A program made the position numbers and the translations under genes. From positions 1 to 28,404 of the forward strand of contig NZ_JAHQUY010000042.1 in the NCBI RefSeq assembly GCF_019052365.1: a stretch of 28,404 nt of DNA, given 5' to 3'. This document shows, in pieces, positions 16,582-23,459 of the stretch. Position 1 is the first letter of the stretch. The number at the start of each line of letters is the position of its first letter. The stretch is from Leyella stercorea. GTDB taxonomy: Bacteria; Bacteroidota; Bacteroidia; Bacteroidales; Bacteroidaceae. Under the pieces are notes generated by a model, which was not told the origin of the DNA, did not search any database, and saw nothing but the letters and a program-made list of their open reading frames with translations.

Positions 16582-17051
16582 AATCTTTTCAATAATTGTA
16601 TAGCACGCTCTGTTCCGAAGAAATACTGGATAGTGATTCCTTTCATGTATTTTAATCTCTTGACCAATGTTGGCAGGTCTATGAGCTGGCTTTCGTATTT
16701 CCAAAGCTGTACACCCACTCGGTCGTTGGCTATCGGTCCTATTACTATGTCGTAATTGTGCGCAGGGTTAGGTGAGGCGTTTTTTCTGTTTAGCAGAATA
16801 AACTTTGCCCATTCTTCTGTGTAGTCATCAAAAACTAAACATTTAAGGTTTTGCATTTCATTCTCGTCTATGGAGTATTCTTGAACTTGCGGTGTTCCAG
16901 TCTCCATTTGTTCGAACTTGATTTGAGCCATATTCTTGGCTTGTTCGTAATCGGCAGAAAGATAGAAACCGCGTCCAAAATCTTTGTTGGGTTTGGATTG
17001 GGTAATATCTATACGTTCAAAATCGGTACATGTTCCGTGATATAGTTTCAT
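16578..17051 (-). CDS. DUF3990 family protein, ADP-ribosyltransferase-like
   Basis: A 157-aa cytoplasmic protein with the DUF3990 pattern: LYHGT (3-7), KPNKDFGRGFYLS (20-32), NYDIVIGPIANDRVG (99-113) and ITIQYFFGTERAIQLL (139-154). DUF3990 is grouped with the ADP-ribosyl superfamily; H5 in HGT and Y30 in GFYLS fit the first two positions of an H-Y-E type active site, and the third (Q143 or E148) is uncertain. An active enzyme would transfer ADP-ribose from NAD to an unknown target. It is the middle gene of three, overlapping both neighbours by 4 bp (ATGA), which implies tight translational coupling and fixed stoichiometry. It is AT-richer than the flanking housekeeping genes. Confidence 0.85.
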   Translation of the reverse strand: MKLYHGTCTDFERIDITQSKPNKDFGRGFYLSADYEQAKNMAQIKFEQMETGTPQVQEYSIDENEMQNLKCLVFDDYTEEWAKFILLNRKNASPNPAHNYDIVIGPIANDRVGVQLWKYESQLIDLPTLVKRLKYMKGITIQYFFGTERAIQLLKRL

Positions 17052-17272
17052 TGCAGTCCTCCTCCCTTTCTATGACAATACTCGGTGATGTCTTCAACCA
17101 TTGATGTGAATGATTGTGTATGGACATAGTCGTAATGCTTGTCCAAGAAAGCCATTCCTTGGTAACGATTGAGGTAGTTGAACGCTTGCTTCATAGTAAG
17201 TCCGTGCTTTCGTCCGAACTCAAGTATGAAGATCATGATCCAATCTAATTTGTCGCTGAGTGTATATGCCAT
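17048..17272 (-). CDS. DUF3791-like small protein, first gene of the cassette
   Basis: A 74-aa protein from the ATG at 17272 (MAYTLSDKLDWIMIFILEFG). The upstream ATG at 17359 would add 29 Lys/Asn-rich residues and is less likely. The sequence fits DUF3791: a helical N-terminus, KQAFNYLNRYQGMAFLDKHYD (37-57 region), then VHTQSFTSMVEDITEYC near the end. DUF3791 genes are often found next to DUF3990 genes in gut Bacteroidota. Its stop overlaps the next ATG by 4 bp. As the first, small gene ahead of a putative ADP-ribosyltransferase it is a natural antitoxin or adaptor candidate; this is inference. Confidence 0.78.
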   Translation of the reverse strand: MAYTLSDKLDWIMIFILEFGRKHGLTMKQAFNYLNRYQGMAFLDKHYDYVHTQSFTSMVEDITEYCHRKGGGLQ

Positions 17273-17653
17273 ATTCAATAGTTTATTTTCTTGTGTAAAG
17301 TTATACTTTATTATTTGAAACGGCAAGTCTTTGTCTTCGTTTTTATTCTCTTTGCACACTTTTTTGCTGTATCATAACTGTTGAACGTTCATAAAAGTTT
17401 GGCTTCAATATCTGGCATACTTTTAGTCCGGACGATATTTGCAGGTTTTGACCGCTCATAGCTCGCGAAAAATTAAAAACAAAAATTTGCCATTGAAAGT
17501 GAAGTGGTAAGAAGGTTAAAAAAGTAAAAATTTTAATACGTCTTGCCGCTACGGATAGCTATATAATAATGTATGGGTTTTGAGGTGAAAGTAAGAAAAA
17601 CGGTTTGGATGTGTGCAAAATGCGACTAAAATAAAAAATAATGTGTCAAAATG
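17273..17653. other. AT-rich intergenic region right of the accessory cassette
   Basis: About 380 bp without a convincing gene. It contains the fourth copy of the border repeat (17379-17404) and a short CCGCTACGGA at 17547-17556 that matches the outer end of the REP-like element. A weak -7-like TAACTTTA (one base off consensus) for the minus-strand cassette lies near 17288-17295. Short ORFs here have no family resemblance. Confidence 0.5.
17379..17404. repeat. Fourth copy of the island border repeat
   Basis: Contains TGTTGAACGTTCATAAAAGT identical to the three tandem copies at 16222-16315 and in the same orientation, then diverges (TTGGCTT in place of GTGGTTTT). With those copies it brackets the DUF3791/DUF3990/small-protein operon. 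Confidence 0.8.
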
Positions 17654-17684
17654 TTTGTTCGTATTGAAATTATAACTATCTTTG
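17654..17684 (+). promoter_or_regulatory. Promoter of the Omp28-like gene
   Basis: TTTG (17654-17657), 19 nt, then TATCTTTG (17677-17684): a full match to the Bacteroidota promoter. It would give a leader of about 84 nt before the ATG at 17774. Confidence 0.65.
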
Positions 17685-17773
17685 ACGCAGAAAAGACGCC
17701 TTGGCAAAACGCACGGCACGTTCTTGGGCATATTTTTATACAAACCGCAATACAAACCACAAAACCAGACGCT

Positions 17774-19660
17774 ATGAGAAGATTTTTACTTTCCATCGTA
17801 GCCTTCGCTTTGGCATTGACCGCAAGCGCACAGGCGAGCGTACAACAACAGCAAGAGAAATATAGGGTTGTAGAGTGCAACCCCATAATGGTGAAGCACA
17901 GCGGGGCTGTGAGCAAGGCGCCGAGGAAGATAGCAAGCAACCAGCGCTGGGTGGGCTATTACTCATCCGATGCGCTTGCCGATTACGGTATGGGTGTCCC
18001 TTCATATCCTGGCGAGAACAAGGTTGCCATCTACCTTACTGAATCGATTCTGAAGCCTTATATCGGCATGAAGATTGTAGGCATCCGCTTCGGACTCTGC
18101 GCTGACATCGGTCAGTCGTCCGTGTTCCTTTCGCAGATAAAGGACGGTTATCCTGACCAGGTGCTTACATACACATACGTTCAGAACGGCGTAACAGGCT
18201 GGAACGAGGAGACATTCCCCAAGCCTTACACCATCAAGGCGGGCGAAGAACTGGTGGCTGGCTTCGAATACACACAGTATGGCGACGACGAAGACCACTC
18301 GTATCCGTTCTCGGCAGTAGCAGAAGGCGACGGCAGCACACCAATATGGTTCTGGTGCTCGAAGAACGGCACAGACTATTCGTGGCTCCAGTTCACAGCC
18401 GGCGGAAAGAGCATGAGTATACAGGTGCTTGTAGAGGGCGAATTCCCCGACTACAGCGTTAAGCCTTATTCGTTCAAGACCGTAAGAGGTATGGTAGGCG
18501 GCACGGCTGTGGCTAACGTCAAGGTAGACAACTATTCGGCGTACGACATCAGTAAGATCGGCTACGTAGTTACGGTAGACGGCGTTGCTGGCGCAGAACG
18601 CACAGCGGTTGTTGACGGAGGCATAGCTCGCGGCAAGTCGGGTTACTTCATGGCTGACGTGCCTTGTGGCGCCACTGAAGGCGTGAAGGATGTGACGGTA
18701 GAGGTGACAAAGGTGGACGGCAACAATAACGAAAATACCGACCGCGTCGCAAAGGGCAAGCTGAACGTTTCTTCTACACGTTTCGCACGCAACCTCTGCA
18801 TCGAGGAGTTCACGACAGAGAAGTGTCCTAACTGTCCGCGCGTGGCAGGTTATCTGCACAAATATCTCGAGAAAGCCGACCTCAGTCGCGTATATGCTGT
18901 ATGTCACCATGCCGCTTTCTACACCGACTGGCTCACGCAGCCTTGCGACGAGGATCTTACCTATCTCTTCAACGACGCCGGCTCGACATATGCTCCTGCA
19001 ATGATGTTCAACCGCGAGCCCGACTTCAAGTCGGCCTACGCATCGGGCGAGATGGACAATGTCACTATCCCGGGCAGCGCAGACGACATTGAGCTTTTGG
19101 CACAGTATTATCTCAATTCGACCGATGCCGACGTGAAGCTCAACATGAAGGTGGCTTACGATGAGGGCAACAATCTGTATAAGATAACCGTCAGCGGCGA
19201 GTCGAACAATGTGTTTGACAAGGAGAGCGCACGCCTCACTCTGTATATGACTGAGGACAACATAGCAGCCAAGAGTCAGGCGGGCGGTGGCAGTAACTTC
19301 GTACACCAGCACGTGATACGCCAGTACAACACCTCGTGGGGCGAACCGATTACATGGAATGGCAACAGCTTCTCTCAGACCTTCGAGTGGGAGGTTGACG
19401 ACACATGGAAGAAGGAAGACATCAAGTTGGTGGCTCTCGTGAACAAGTATAACCGTAAGGATGTTCTCGACAACCGCATTGAGAATTCAATCGGTCTGAG
19501 CCTCTCTGAGGCTACTTCAATCCAGACTCTTGACGCCGACGAGAACGCAGTAGAGGTGGCACGCTACAATGCAGCAGGTCAGCGTATCAACGGCGAGCAG
19601 AAGGGCCTGAACATTGTGAAGCTCAGCAACGGCACTACATTGAAGGTTGTAGTGAAGTAA
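17774..19660 (+). CDS. Secreted Omp28-like thioredoxin-fold protein with type IX-like sorting tail
   Basis: A 629-aa exported protein. The ATG at 17774 gives a clear signal peptide (MRRFLLSIVAFALALTASAQA, cut after about residue 21); a start at 17651 would precede the predicted promoter and hide the signal. After a beta-rich domain, residues from about 340 read CIEEFTTEKCPNCPRVAG, with C351-P-N-C354. This is the Omp28-type motif related to thioredoxin folds. The last 45-50 residues (VARYNAAGQRINGEQKGLNI then VKLSNGTTLKVVVK) resemble the beta-sandwich sorting domains of type IX secretion substrates. Likely a cell-surface or secreted protein with possible thiol-disulfide activity; substrate unknown. 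Single-gene transcript with its own promoter and a strong terminator. Confidence 0.82.
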   Translation: MRRFLLSIVAFALALTASAQASVQQQQEKYRVVECNPIMVKHSGAVSKAPRKIASNQRWVGYYSSDALADYGMGVPSYPGENKVAIYLTESILKPYIGMKIVGIRFGLCADIGQSSVFLSQIKDGYPDQVLTYTYVQNGVTGWNEETFPKPYTIKAGEELVAGFEYTQYGDDEDHSYPFSAVAEGDGSTPIWFWCSKNGTDYSWLQFTAGGKSMSIQVLVEGEFPDYSVKPYSFKTVRGMVGGTAVANVKVDNYSAYDISKIGYVVTVDGVAGAERTAVVDGGIARGKSGYFMADVPCGATEGVKDVTVEVTKVDGNNNENTDRVAKGKLNVSSTRFARNLCIEEFTTEKCPNCPRVAGYLHKYLEKADLSRVYAVCHHAAFYTDWLTQPCDEDLTYLFNDAGSTYAPAMMFNREPDFKSAYASGEMDNVTIPGSADDIELLAQYYLNSTDADVKLNMKVAYDEGNNLYKITVSGESNNVFDKESARLTLYMTEDNIAAKSQAGGGSNFVHQHVIRQYNTSWGEPITWNGNSFSQTFEWEVDDTWKKEDIKLVALVNKYNRKDVLDNRIENSIGLSLSEATSIQTLDADENAVEVARYNAAGQRINGEQKGLNIVKLSNGTTLKVVVK

Positions 19661-19701
19661 ACGTTTCGGTTAATAATGAGGTAAACGCTTTAGGAATTTA
19701 T

Positions 19702-19733
19702 AAAAAAAAGGAGGTCTGTGGCCTCCTTTTTTT
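19702..19733 (+). terminator. Intrinsic terminator of the Omp28-like gene
   Basis: An A-run plus GGAGG (19710-19714) pairs with CCTCC (19722-19726) plus TTTTTTT. The stem is about 12 bp with the A/T pairs, the loop 7 nt, with a T-run to 19733. It is symmetrical, so it could also act on minus-strand transcripts from the YihY gene. Its loop core resembles the REP-like palindrome nearby. Confidence 0.85.
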
Positions 19734-19761
19734 GTGTCATATTGCGTACGATACCCTCTCT

Positions 19762-19790
19762 CGTAGCGGAGGTCTCCGGCCTCCGCAGCA
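19762..19790. repeat. Single REP-like palindrome
   Basis: Matches the units at 16110-16208 over 29 bp (agreeing with the right unit, one difference from the left). Internal stem GCGGAGG (19766-19772) and CCTCCGC (19780-19786). It lies between two convergent genes, after the terminator. Confidence 0.78.
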
Positions 19791-19817
19791 CCAATTCGTG
19801 AGCCATTGCCGCCGTAT

Positions 19818-19927
19818 AGCGTTCGCAATCCGATCGGGCGGCGTTCGGAATCTGATTGGACGGCGTTCGCAATCCGATCGGGCGGCGGACGGAATCTGAT
19901 TGGATGGCGTTCGCCGTCCGATGACTA
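19818..19927. repeat. Five 22-bp tandem repeats downstream of the YihY gene
   Basis: Units start at 19818, 19840, 19862, 19884 and 19906, each 22 bp. They alternate between two types: GGCGTTCGCAATCCGATCGG (units 1 and 3) and GGCGTTCGGAATCTGATTGG (units 2 and 4), with the last unit degenerate. The period is not a multiple of three and no real gene overlaps. The alternation implies duplication as a 44-bp dimer. Confidence 0.85.
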
Positions 19928-19984
19928 AACGATAGGAAAAGGAGCGTGAAAGTGTCGCTCCCAACCTACGCTCTGTGTTGTTTT

Positions 19985-21310
19985 TTACAAGTCTTTCAGC
20001 AGCACTTCGCGCTGGCTGTTCAGATACGCGTTGCGCTCGGCAATGATGTTCTTCCATGCCTCCGACGAGAGTCGCTTCACGTCAATCGTGAGCGACCACT
20101 TGCCGTGCGCCTCCAAGCGGTCGATCAGTGTGCCCACGCTCAGGCGCGACAGACATTCGGCAGGCTGATAGAGCGACTCGCCGTCCTTGTCGCCGCCCGG
20201 TATCTCGGTGAGCACGCCTATCTGCACAAGCTCGTAGAGCAGGTCGTTCACGATGCGGATAGGTATGCCCGTGTCGAGCTTCAGCTTCAGCGCCGAGTAG
20301 GGCTTGCCGCCCTCGCTGAAGCGGTGGCAGATGCGGCTCGATATGACGAGGCAAAGCAGCGTCTTGTAGCGGTGGCTGAGGTCTTCGGTCTTAGCCTTGA
20401 AGGCGTAGTCGTCCATGTTCTGATTGGCGTAGCACAGCTCCGCACCGAACAGGCATATCAGCCACGATATCTGCACCCAGAGCATGAACAGCGGCAGAGC
20501 GGCAAACGAACCGTAGATGGCGTTGTAGCTGCTCACCCAGATCTGCGAGTTGATGTAGAAGAGCTGCAGACCCTGCATGGCTACACCGGCGAGTATGCCG
20601 GGCACAATAGCGCAACCCACCTTCACCTTTGTGTTGGGCATGAAGAGGTAGAGCGCAATGAACACGCCCGACATGATGGCGTAGGGCATGAGCTGCAGGA
20701 AGAACTGCGCCAGCGAACCGATAACCATCGTGTCCTCAATCTCCTTGAAGATAGTGGCGAAGAAGATGCTTATACCCGACGTGATAACTATCACTATCGG
20801 CACAAGCAGAAGCATCGACGTGTAGTCGGTGATGGTGCGGAACACGCTGCGCGGCTTCTTCACCTGCCAGATGTCGTTGAACGTGCGCTCGATGTTGCTG
20901 ATAAGCATCATCACGGTGAAGAGCATGAACAGCAAACCGATGCCGAGGAAGAGTCCGCTCTTGGTGTGTACGAGGTAGGAGTTGACGAAGCCGATGATTA
21001 TCTCCGCCACCTGCGGCTGGCTGGAGAACGAGTCTCTGAACCACAGCTCGATATACTTGTTGAAGCCGAAGCCGCGCGCTATGCCGAACACCACGGCGAA
21101 GATGGGCACGATGGCGAGCAGCGTAGAGTAGGTGAGGGCTGCCGCCGCACTCGTTATGCGCTTTGTGGTGGTGAACTCGATGGCGAGCAGCAACTTTTTC
21201 AGTATGCTGTAGAACAGGAAACGCATGGAAGACACATCGTCCTTGCCGACGCTCCATATTCCTACGGTCAGAAATTTGTATATGTCTTGCAGTCTTTTCT
21301 TTATGTCCAT
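19985..21310 (-). CDS. YihY/BrkB family inner-membrane protein with C-terminal helical domain
   Basis: A 441-aa polytopic membrane protein of the YihY/virulence factor BrkB family (formerly mislabelled RNase BN). Hydrophobic segments lie near 60-80, 125-145, 180-200, 215-240, 250-275 and 285-310. The family landmarks RITSAAAALTYSTLLAIVPIFAV and the TFNDIW segment are present. Beyond the membrane part, about 115 residues (from roughly 325) form a soluble region rich in helices that looks like a winged-helix domain (ICHRFSEGGKPYSALKLKL and so on); typical YihY proteins of E. coli end sooner. Function unknown for the family. It has a strong promoter at 21459-21489 and a 140-nt leader with a 23-bp repeat pair. 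Confidence 0.88.
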   Translation of the reverse strand: MDIKKRLQDIYKFLTVGIWSVGKDDVSSMRFLFYSILKKLLLAIEFTTTKRITSAAAALTYSTLLAIVPIFAVVFGIARGFGFNKYIELWFRDSFSSQPQVAEIIIGFVNSYLVHTKSGLFLGIGLLFMLFTVMMLISNIERTFNDIWQVKKPRSVFRTITDYTSMLLLVPIVIVITSGISIFFATIFKEIEDTMVIGSLAQFFLQLMPYAIMSGVFIALYLFMPNTKVKVGCAIVPGILAGVAMQGLQLFYINSQIWVSSYNAIYGSFAALPLFMLWVQISWLICLFGAELCYANQNMDDYAFKAKTEDLSHRYKTLLCLVISSRICHRFSEGGKPYSALKLKLDTGIPIRIVNDLLYELVQIGVLTEIPGGDKDGESLYQPAECLSRLSVGTLIDRLEAHGKWSLTIDVKRLSSEAWKNIIAERNAYLNSQREVLLKDL

Positions 21311-21365
21311 TTGTTTCGTTTGTTTGCTTTAGTTGAAAAAAAGGAAGGATTCGTGCTTTGCAGAG

Positions 21366-21408
21366 CCTGCCGATTGGCTTGCGCCAAACCTGCTGATTGG
21401 TTTGCGCC
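21366..21408. repeat. 23-bp repeat pair in the YihY leader
   Basis: CCTGCCGATTGGCTTGCGCC (21366-21385) and CCTGCTGATTGGTTTGCGCC (21389-21408) differ at two bases and lie 23 bp apart. They share the CTGATTGG core with the 22-bp units downstream of the same gene. The pair is inside the predicted untranslated leader. Confidence 0.7.
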
Positions 21409-21458
21409 TGGCTCCATTTGCTTGTCTGCGTCGAACCCACGAATGATGTTGATTTGTG

Positions 21459-21489
21459 CAAATTTAGTAAAATAAAGCAAACGTACAAA
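21459..21489 (-). promoter_or_regulatory. Promoter of the YihY gene
   Basis: The minus strand reads TTTG (21489-21486), 19 nt, then TAAATTTG (21466-21459), followed by C: a full consensus match. Transcription would start near 21453, about 140 nt before the ATG at 21310. Confidence 0.72.
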
Positions 21490-21495
21490 ATAAAT

Positions 21496-21554
21496 AAAAG
21501 AATAATAGCAAAGACTCTGCCATAATGCGGCAATGTCTTTGCTATTATTCTTTT
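21496..21554 (-). terminator. Strong hairpin terminator after the DUF3127 gene
   Basis: Perfect 20-bp arms (21496-21515 and 21535-21554) surround a 19-nt loop that can form a further TGCC/GGCA stem. The stem ends in A/T runs on both sides, so it can work as a terminator for the minus-strand DUF3127 transcript. It lies 38 bp after that stop and just upstream of the YihY promoter. Confidence 0.85.
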
Positions 21555-21591
21555 CCCGTCTGGTATTGAACCTTGCGCTGCGTTCTGCGTC

Positions 21592-21999
21592 TTAGAACGG
21601 CAGGTCGTTAACCGGATCAGCCTCTGGAGCCGGAGCTGCGGGCTGGGGAGCTGCTGCGGGCTGGGGAGCTGGAGCTGCGCCGAACACTGCGCCCGGAACG
21701 ATGCCAGCCTGAGCTGCGCCAACTGTTGCAGGGTCTACTTGGCGAACGTCGAAAGCACGGATGCTATTGAACCAACGGCCCTGATACTCGTGAGCGTCGA
21801 TGTCGAAAGAAACGGTCACTTCCTGACCTAACTGTATGTTGAAACGGCTGATGCGGTCGGCACCGAACACGCTGAACACCATCTTGCGTGGATACTGGTC
21901 GTGTGTCTCTACCACGTATTCTTGAACTTTCCATTCGCCACGTGCGTTAGTACCTGTTTTTTCGGGCAGCACAGCGATTACTTTACCTTGTAATTCCAT
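21592..21999 (-). CDS. DUF3127 family OB-fold protein with SSB-like C-terminal tip
   Basis: A 135-aa protein. Residues 1-90 fit DUF3127 (MELQGKVIAVLPEKTGTNAR, then KVQEYVVETHDQYPRKMVFSVFGADRI), a Bacteroidota family predicted to have an OB fold like single-stranded-DNA-binding protein. Residues 93-128 are a low-complexity Ala/Pro/Gln linker, and the protein ends in DPVNDLPF. This build of OB domain, flexible linker and acidic-hydrophobic tip ending in PF is the build of SSB, whose tip (DDDIPF in E. coli) recruits DNA-repair proteins. Whether this protein binds ssDNA is not shown. Divergent from dnaN across 218 bp; a near-consensus -7 box (TAATTTCG) lies upstream. Terminated by a perfect 20-bp hairpin. 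Confidence 0.85.
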   Translation of the reverse strand: MELQGKVIAVLPEKTGTNARGEWKVQEYVVETHDQYPRKMVFSVFGADRISRFNIQLGQEVTVSFDIDAHEYQGRWFNSIRAFDVRQVDPATVGAAQAGIVPGAVFGAAPAPQPAAAPQPAAPAPEADPVNDLPF

Positions 22000-22102
22000 T
22001 TTCTGTATTGTATTTAATTTGTGTTATAAAAGCTATGAGGTTTGTTCTTTGGTTTGCGAAATTAATAAAAATGTGGCGAAACAAGAAACTTTTGAATGAG
22101 TT

Positions 22103-22135
22103 TTTGTCGTAGTCGGATATTTTTTAGTAAATTTG
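22103..22135 (+). promoter_or_regulatory. dnaN promoter
   Basis: TTTG (22103-22106), 21 nt, then TAAATTTG (22128-22135) followed by C. It matches the Bacteroidota consensus and predicts a leader of roughly 75 nt. Confidence 0.7.
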
Positions 22136-22217
22136 CCTAAAAATATAGCGTAAGCAAAAATACAAAACAAGTATATTCAAAAATCAAAACAAGTATAATC
22201 AATAAAGCCAAATATCA

Positions 22218-23342
22218 ATGCAATTCACTTTATCAAGCGGCGCGCTTAACAGCCGTCTCCAAACCCTCGCAAGAGTTATCAACAGCAAGAACACTCTGAG
22301 CATTCTTGATTGTTTCCTTTTTGAAGTAGCAAACAACGTTCTGACTGTAACTGCCAGCGATTCTGAAAACGTGATGCAGTCGACTATAGAGCTTGCCGAG
22401 TGCTCGGGCGACGGCAAGTTTGCGCTTTCCAACCGCACCATCCTCAACGCTGTGAAGGAGCTGCCCGAGCAGCCGCTCAGCTTCAATGTAGACGAGAACG
22501 ACTTCTCGGTTGTCATCGACTATCTCAACGGTTCGTTCAAGCTGACAGCGCTGTCTGCCGACGACTTCCCGATGATGCAGGACTTTGACGGTGAGGTGAC
22601 AACGCTTGTTATGGATTCTACTCTCTTCGCAGAGAATCTCTCTCGCTCGCTCTTCGCTACAGCTCAGGACGAGATTCGTCCGGTGATGGGCGGCGTATAC
22701 TTCGACCTCACAGCCGACAACCTCGCTGTTGTGGCTACCGATGGTCATAAGCTCGTGCGCAACCGCATTCTTACTATCAAGAACGACGTTCCGGCATCGT
22801 TCATCCTGCCGCAGAAGCCGGCACAGCTGCTCAAGGGCGTGCTGCCGAAGTGTGAGGGCGACGTCGTTGTGAAGTTCAACAGCAAGGGCGCTGAGGTGCG
22901 CTACGCAGACGGCTGCCTCAACTGCCGCTTGATTGAGGGTCGCTATCCCAACTACAACTCGGTTATCCCGACAGCCAACACCAACAGCATCAACGTAGAC
23001 CGCAAGTCGCTCATGGGCGCACTGAAGCGTGTGCTGCCGTTCGCAAGCGAGAGCAGCCAGCTCATACGCTTCCACGTAGAGGCTCAGCGTCTGTGCCTCA
23101 CAGCAGAAGACATCGACTTCGCTACAAGTGCTAAGGAGAGCGTGGCGTGCGAGTATAACGGAGCAAAGATGGACATCGGCTTCAAGGGCGGCGCCATCTA
23201 CGAGATTCTCAACAACATCGCAAGCGACGAGGTTACTATCCTGCTTGCCGACCCAAGCCGTGCAGGTGTCGTAGTGCCTACCGTTCAGCCTGAGGGTCAG
23301 GAGATTCTCATGCTCATCATGCCTATGCTGCTGAACGACTAA
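22218..23342 (+). CDS. dnaN: DNA polymerase III beta subunit (sliding clamp) DnaN
   Basis: Forms the dimeric ring that tethers the replicative polymerase to DNA. The 374 aa fit the family (366 in E. coli), with three clamp repeats. Recognisable segments are the N-terminal LSSGALNSRLQTLARVINSK, central RPVMGGVYFDLTADNLAVVATDGHKLV (about 154-180), LIEGRYPNY (about 236-244) and the C-terminal LIMPMLL. dnaA is not adjacent, so this is not the origin-linked arrangement of many bacteria. It is transcribed from its own promoter and followed by a hairpin. Confidence 0.97.
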   Translation: MQFTLSSGALNSRLQTLARVINSKNTLSILDCFLFEVANNVLTVTASDSENVMQSTIELAECSGDGKFALSNRTILNAVKELPEQPLSFNVDENDFSVVIDYLNGSFKLTALSADDFPMMQDFDGEVTTLVMDSTLFAENLSRSLFATAQDEIRPVMGGVYFDLTADNLAVVATDGHKLVRNRILTIKNDVPASFILPQKPAQLLKGVLPKCEGDVVVKFNSKGAEVRYADGCLNCRLIEGRYPNYNSVIPTANTNSINVDRKSLMGALKRVLPFASESSQLIRFHVEAQRLCLTAEDIDFATSAKESVACEYNGAKMDIGFKGGAIYEILNNIASDEVTILLADPSRAGVVVPTVQPEGQEILMLIMPMLLND

Positions 23343-23414
23343 TAAAGTCGGTCAGTGCGTTAGCGGCTGATTAATGCTTTGAAGAAACAGCAAAAGATAT
23401 TACTCTTTAGTTTA

Positions 23415-23445
23415 TAGCCGCGCCATATTGGTGCGGCTAAATTCT
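23415..23445 (+). terminator. Hairpin terminator after dnaN
   Basis: TAGCCGCGCC (23415-23424) pairs with GGTGCGGCTA (23430-23439), all Watson-Crick except one G-U, with a 5-nt loop, followed by AATTCTT. A strong GC stem with a weak T-run. It lies 73 nt after the dnaN stop and just before the exonuclease gene, so it is probably a terminator or attenuator. Confidence 0.65.
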
Positions 23446-23459
23446 TAAAAACAACAACA

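Noticed and set aside
18002..19312. 436-aa minus-strand ORF inside the Omp28-like gene
   Set aside because: Antisense shadow; the plus-strand protein has a signal peptide, CxxC motif, sorting tail, promoter and terminator.
19690..20057. Small minus-strand ORFs with repeated RRTPSNQIP-type segments
   Set aside because: They are translations of the 22-bp tandem repeat, whose period is not a multiple of three, and overlap a terminator and a REP-like palindrome.
19946..21475. 509-aa plus-strand ORF opposite the YihY gene
   Set aside because: Low-complexity His/Glu/Arg/Leu shadow of a clear membrane protein on the minus strand. It also runs through the promoter and repeat region.
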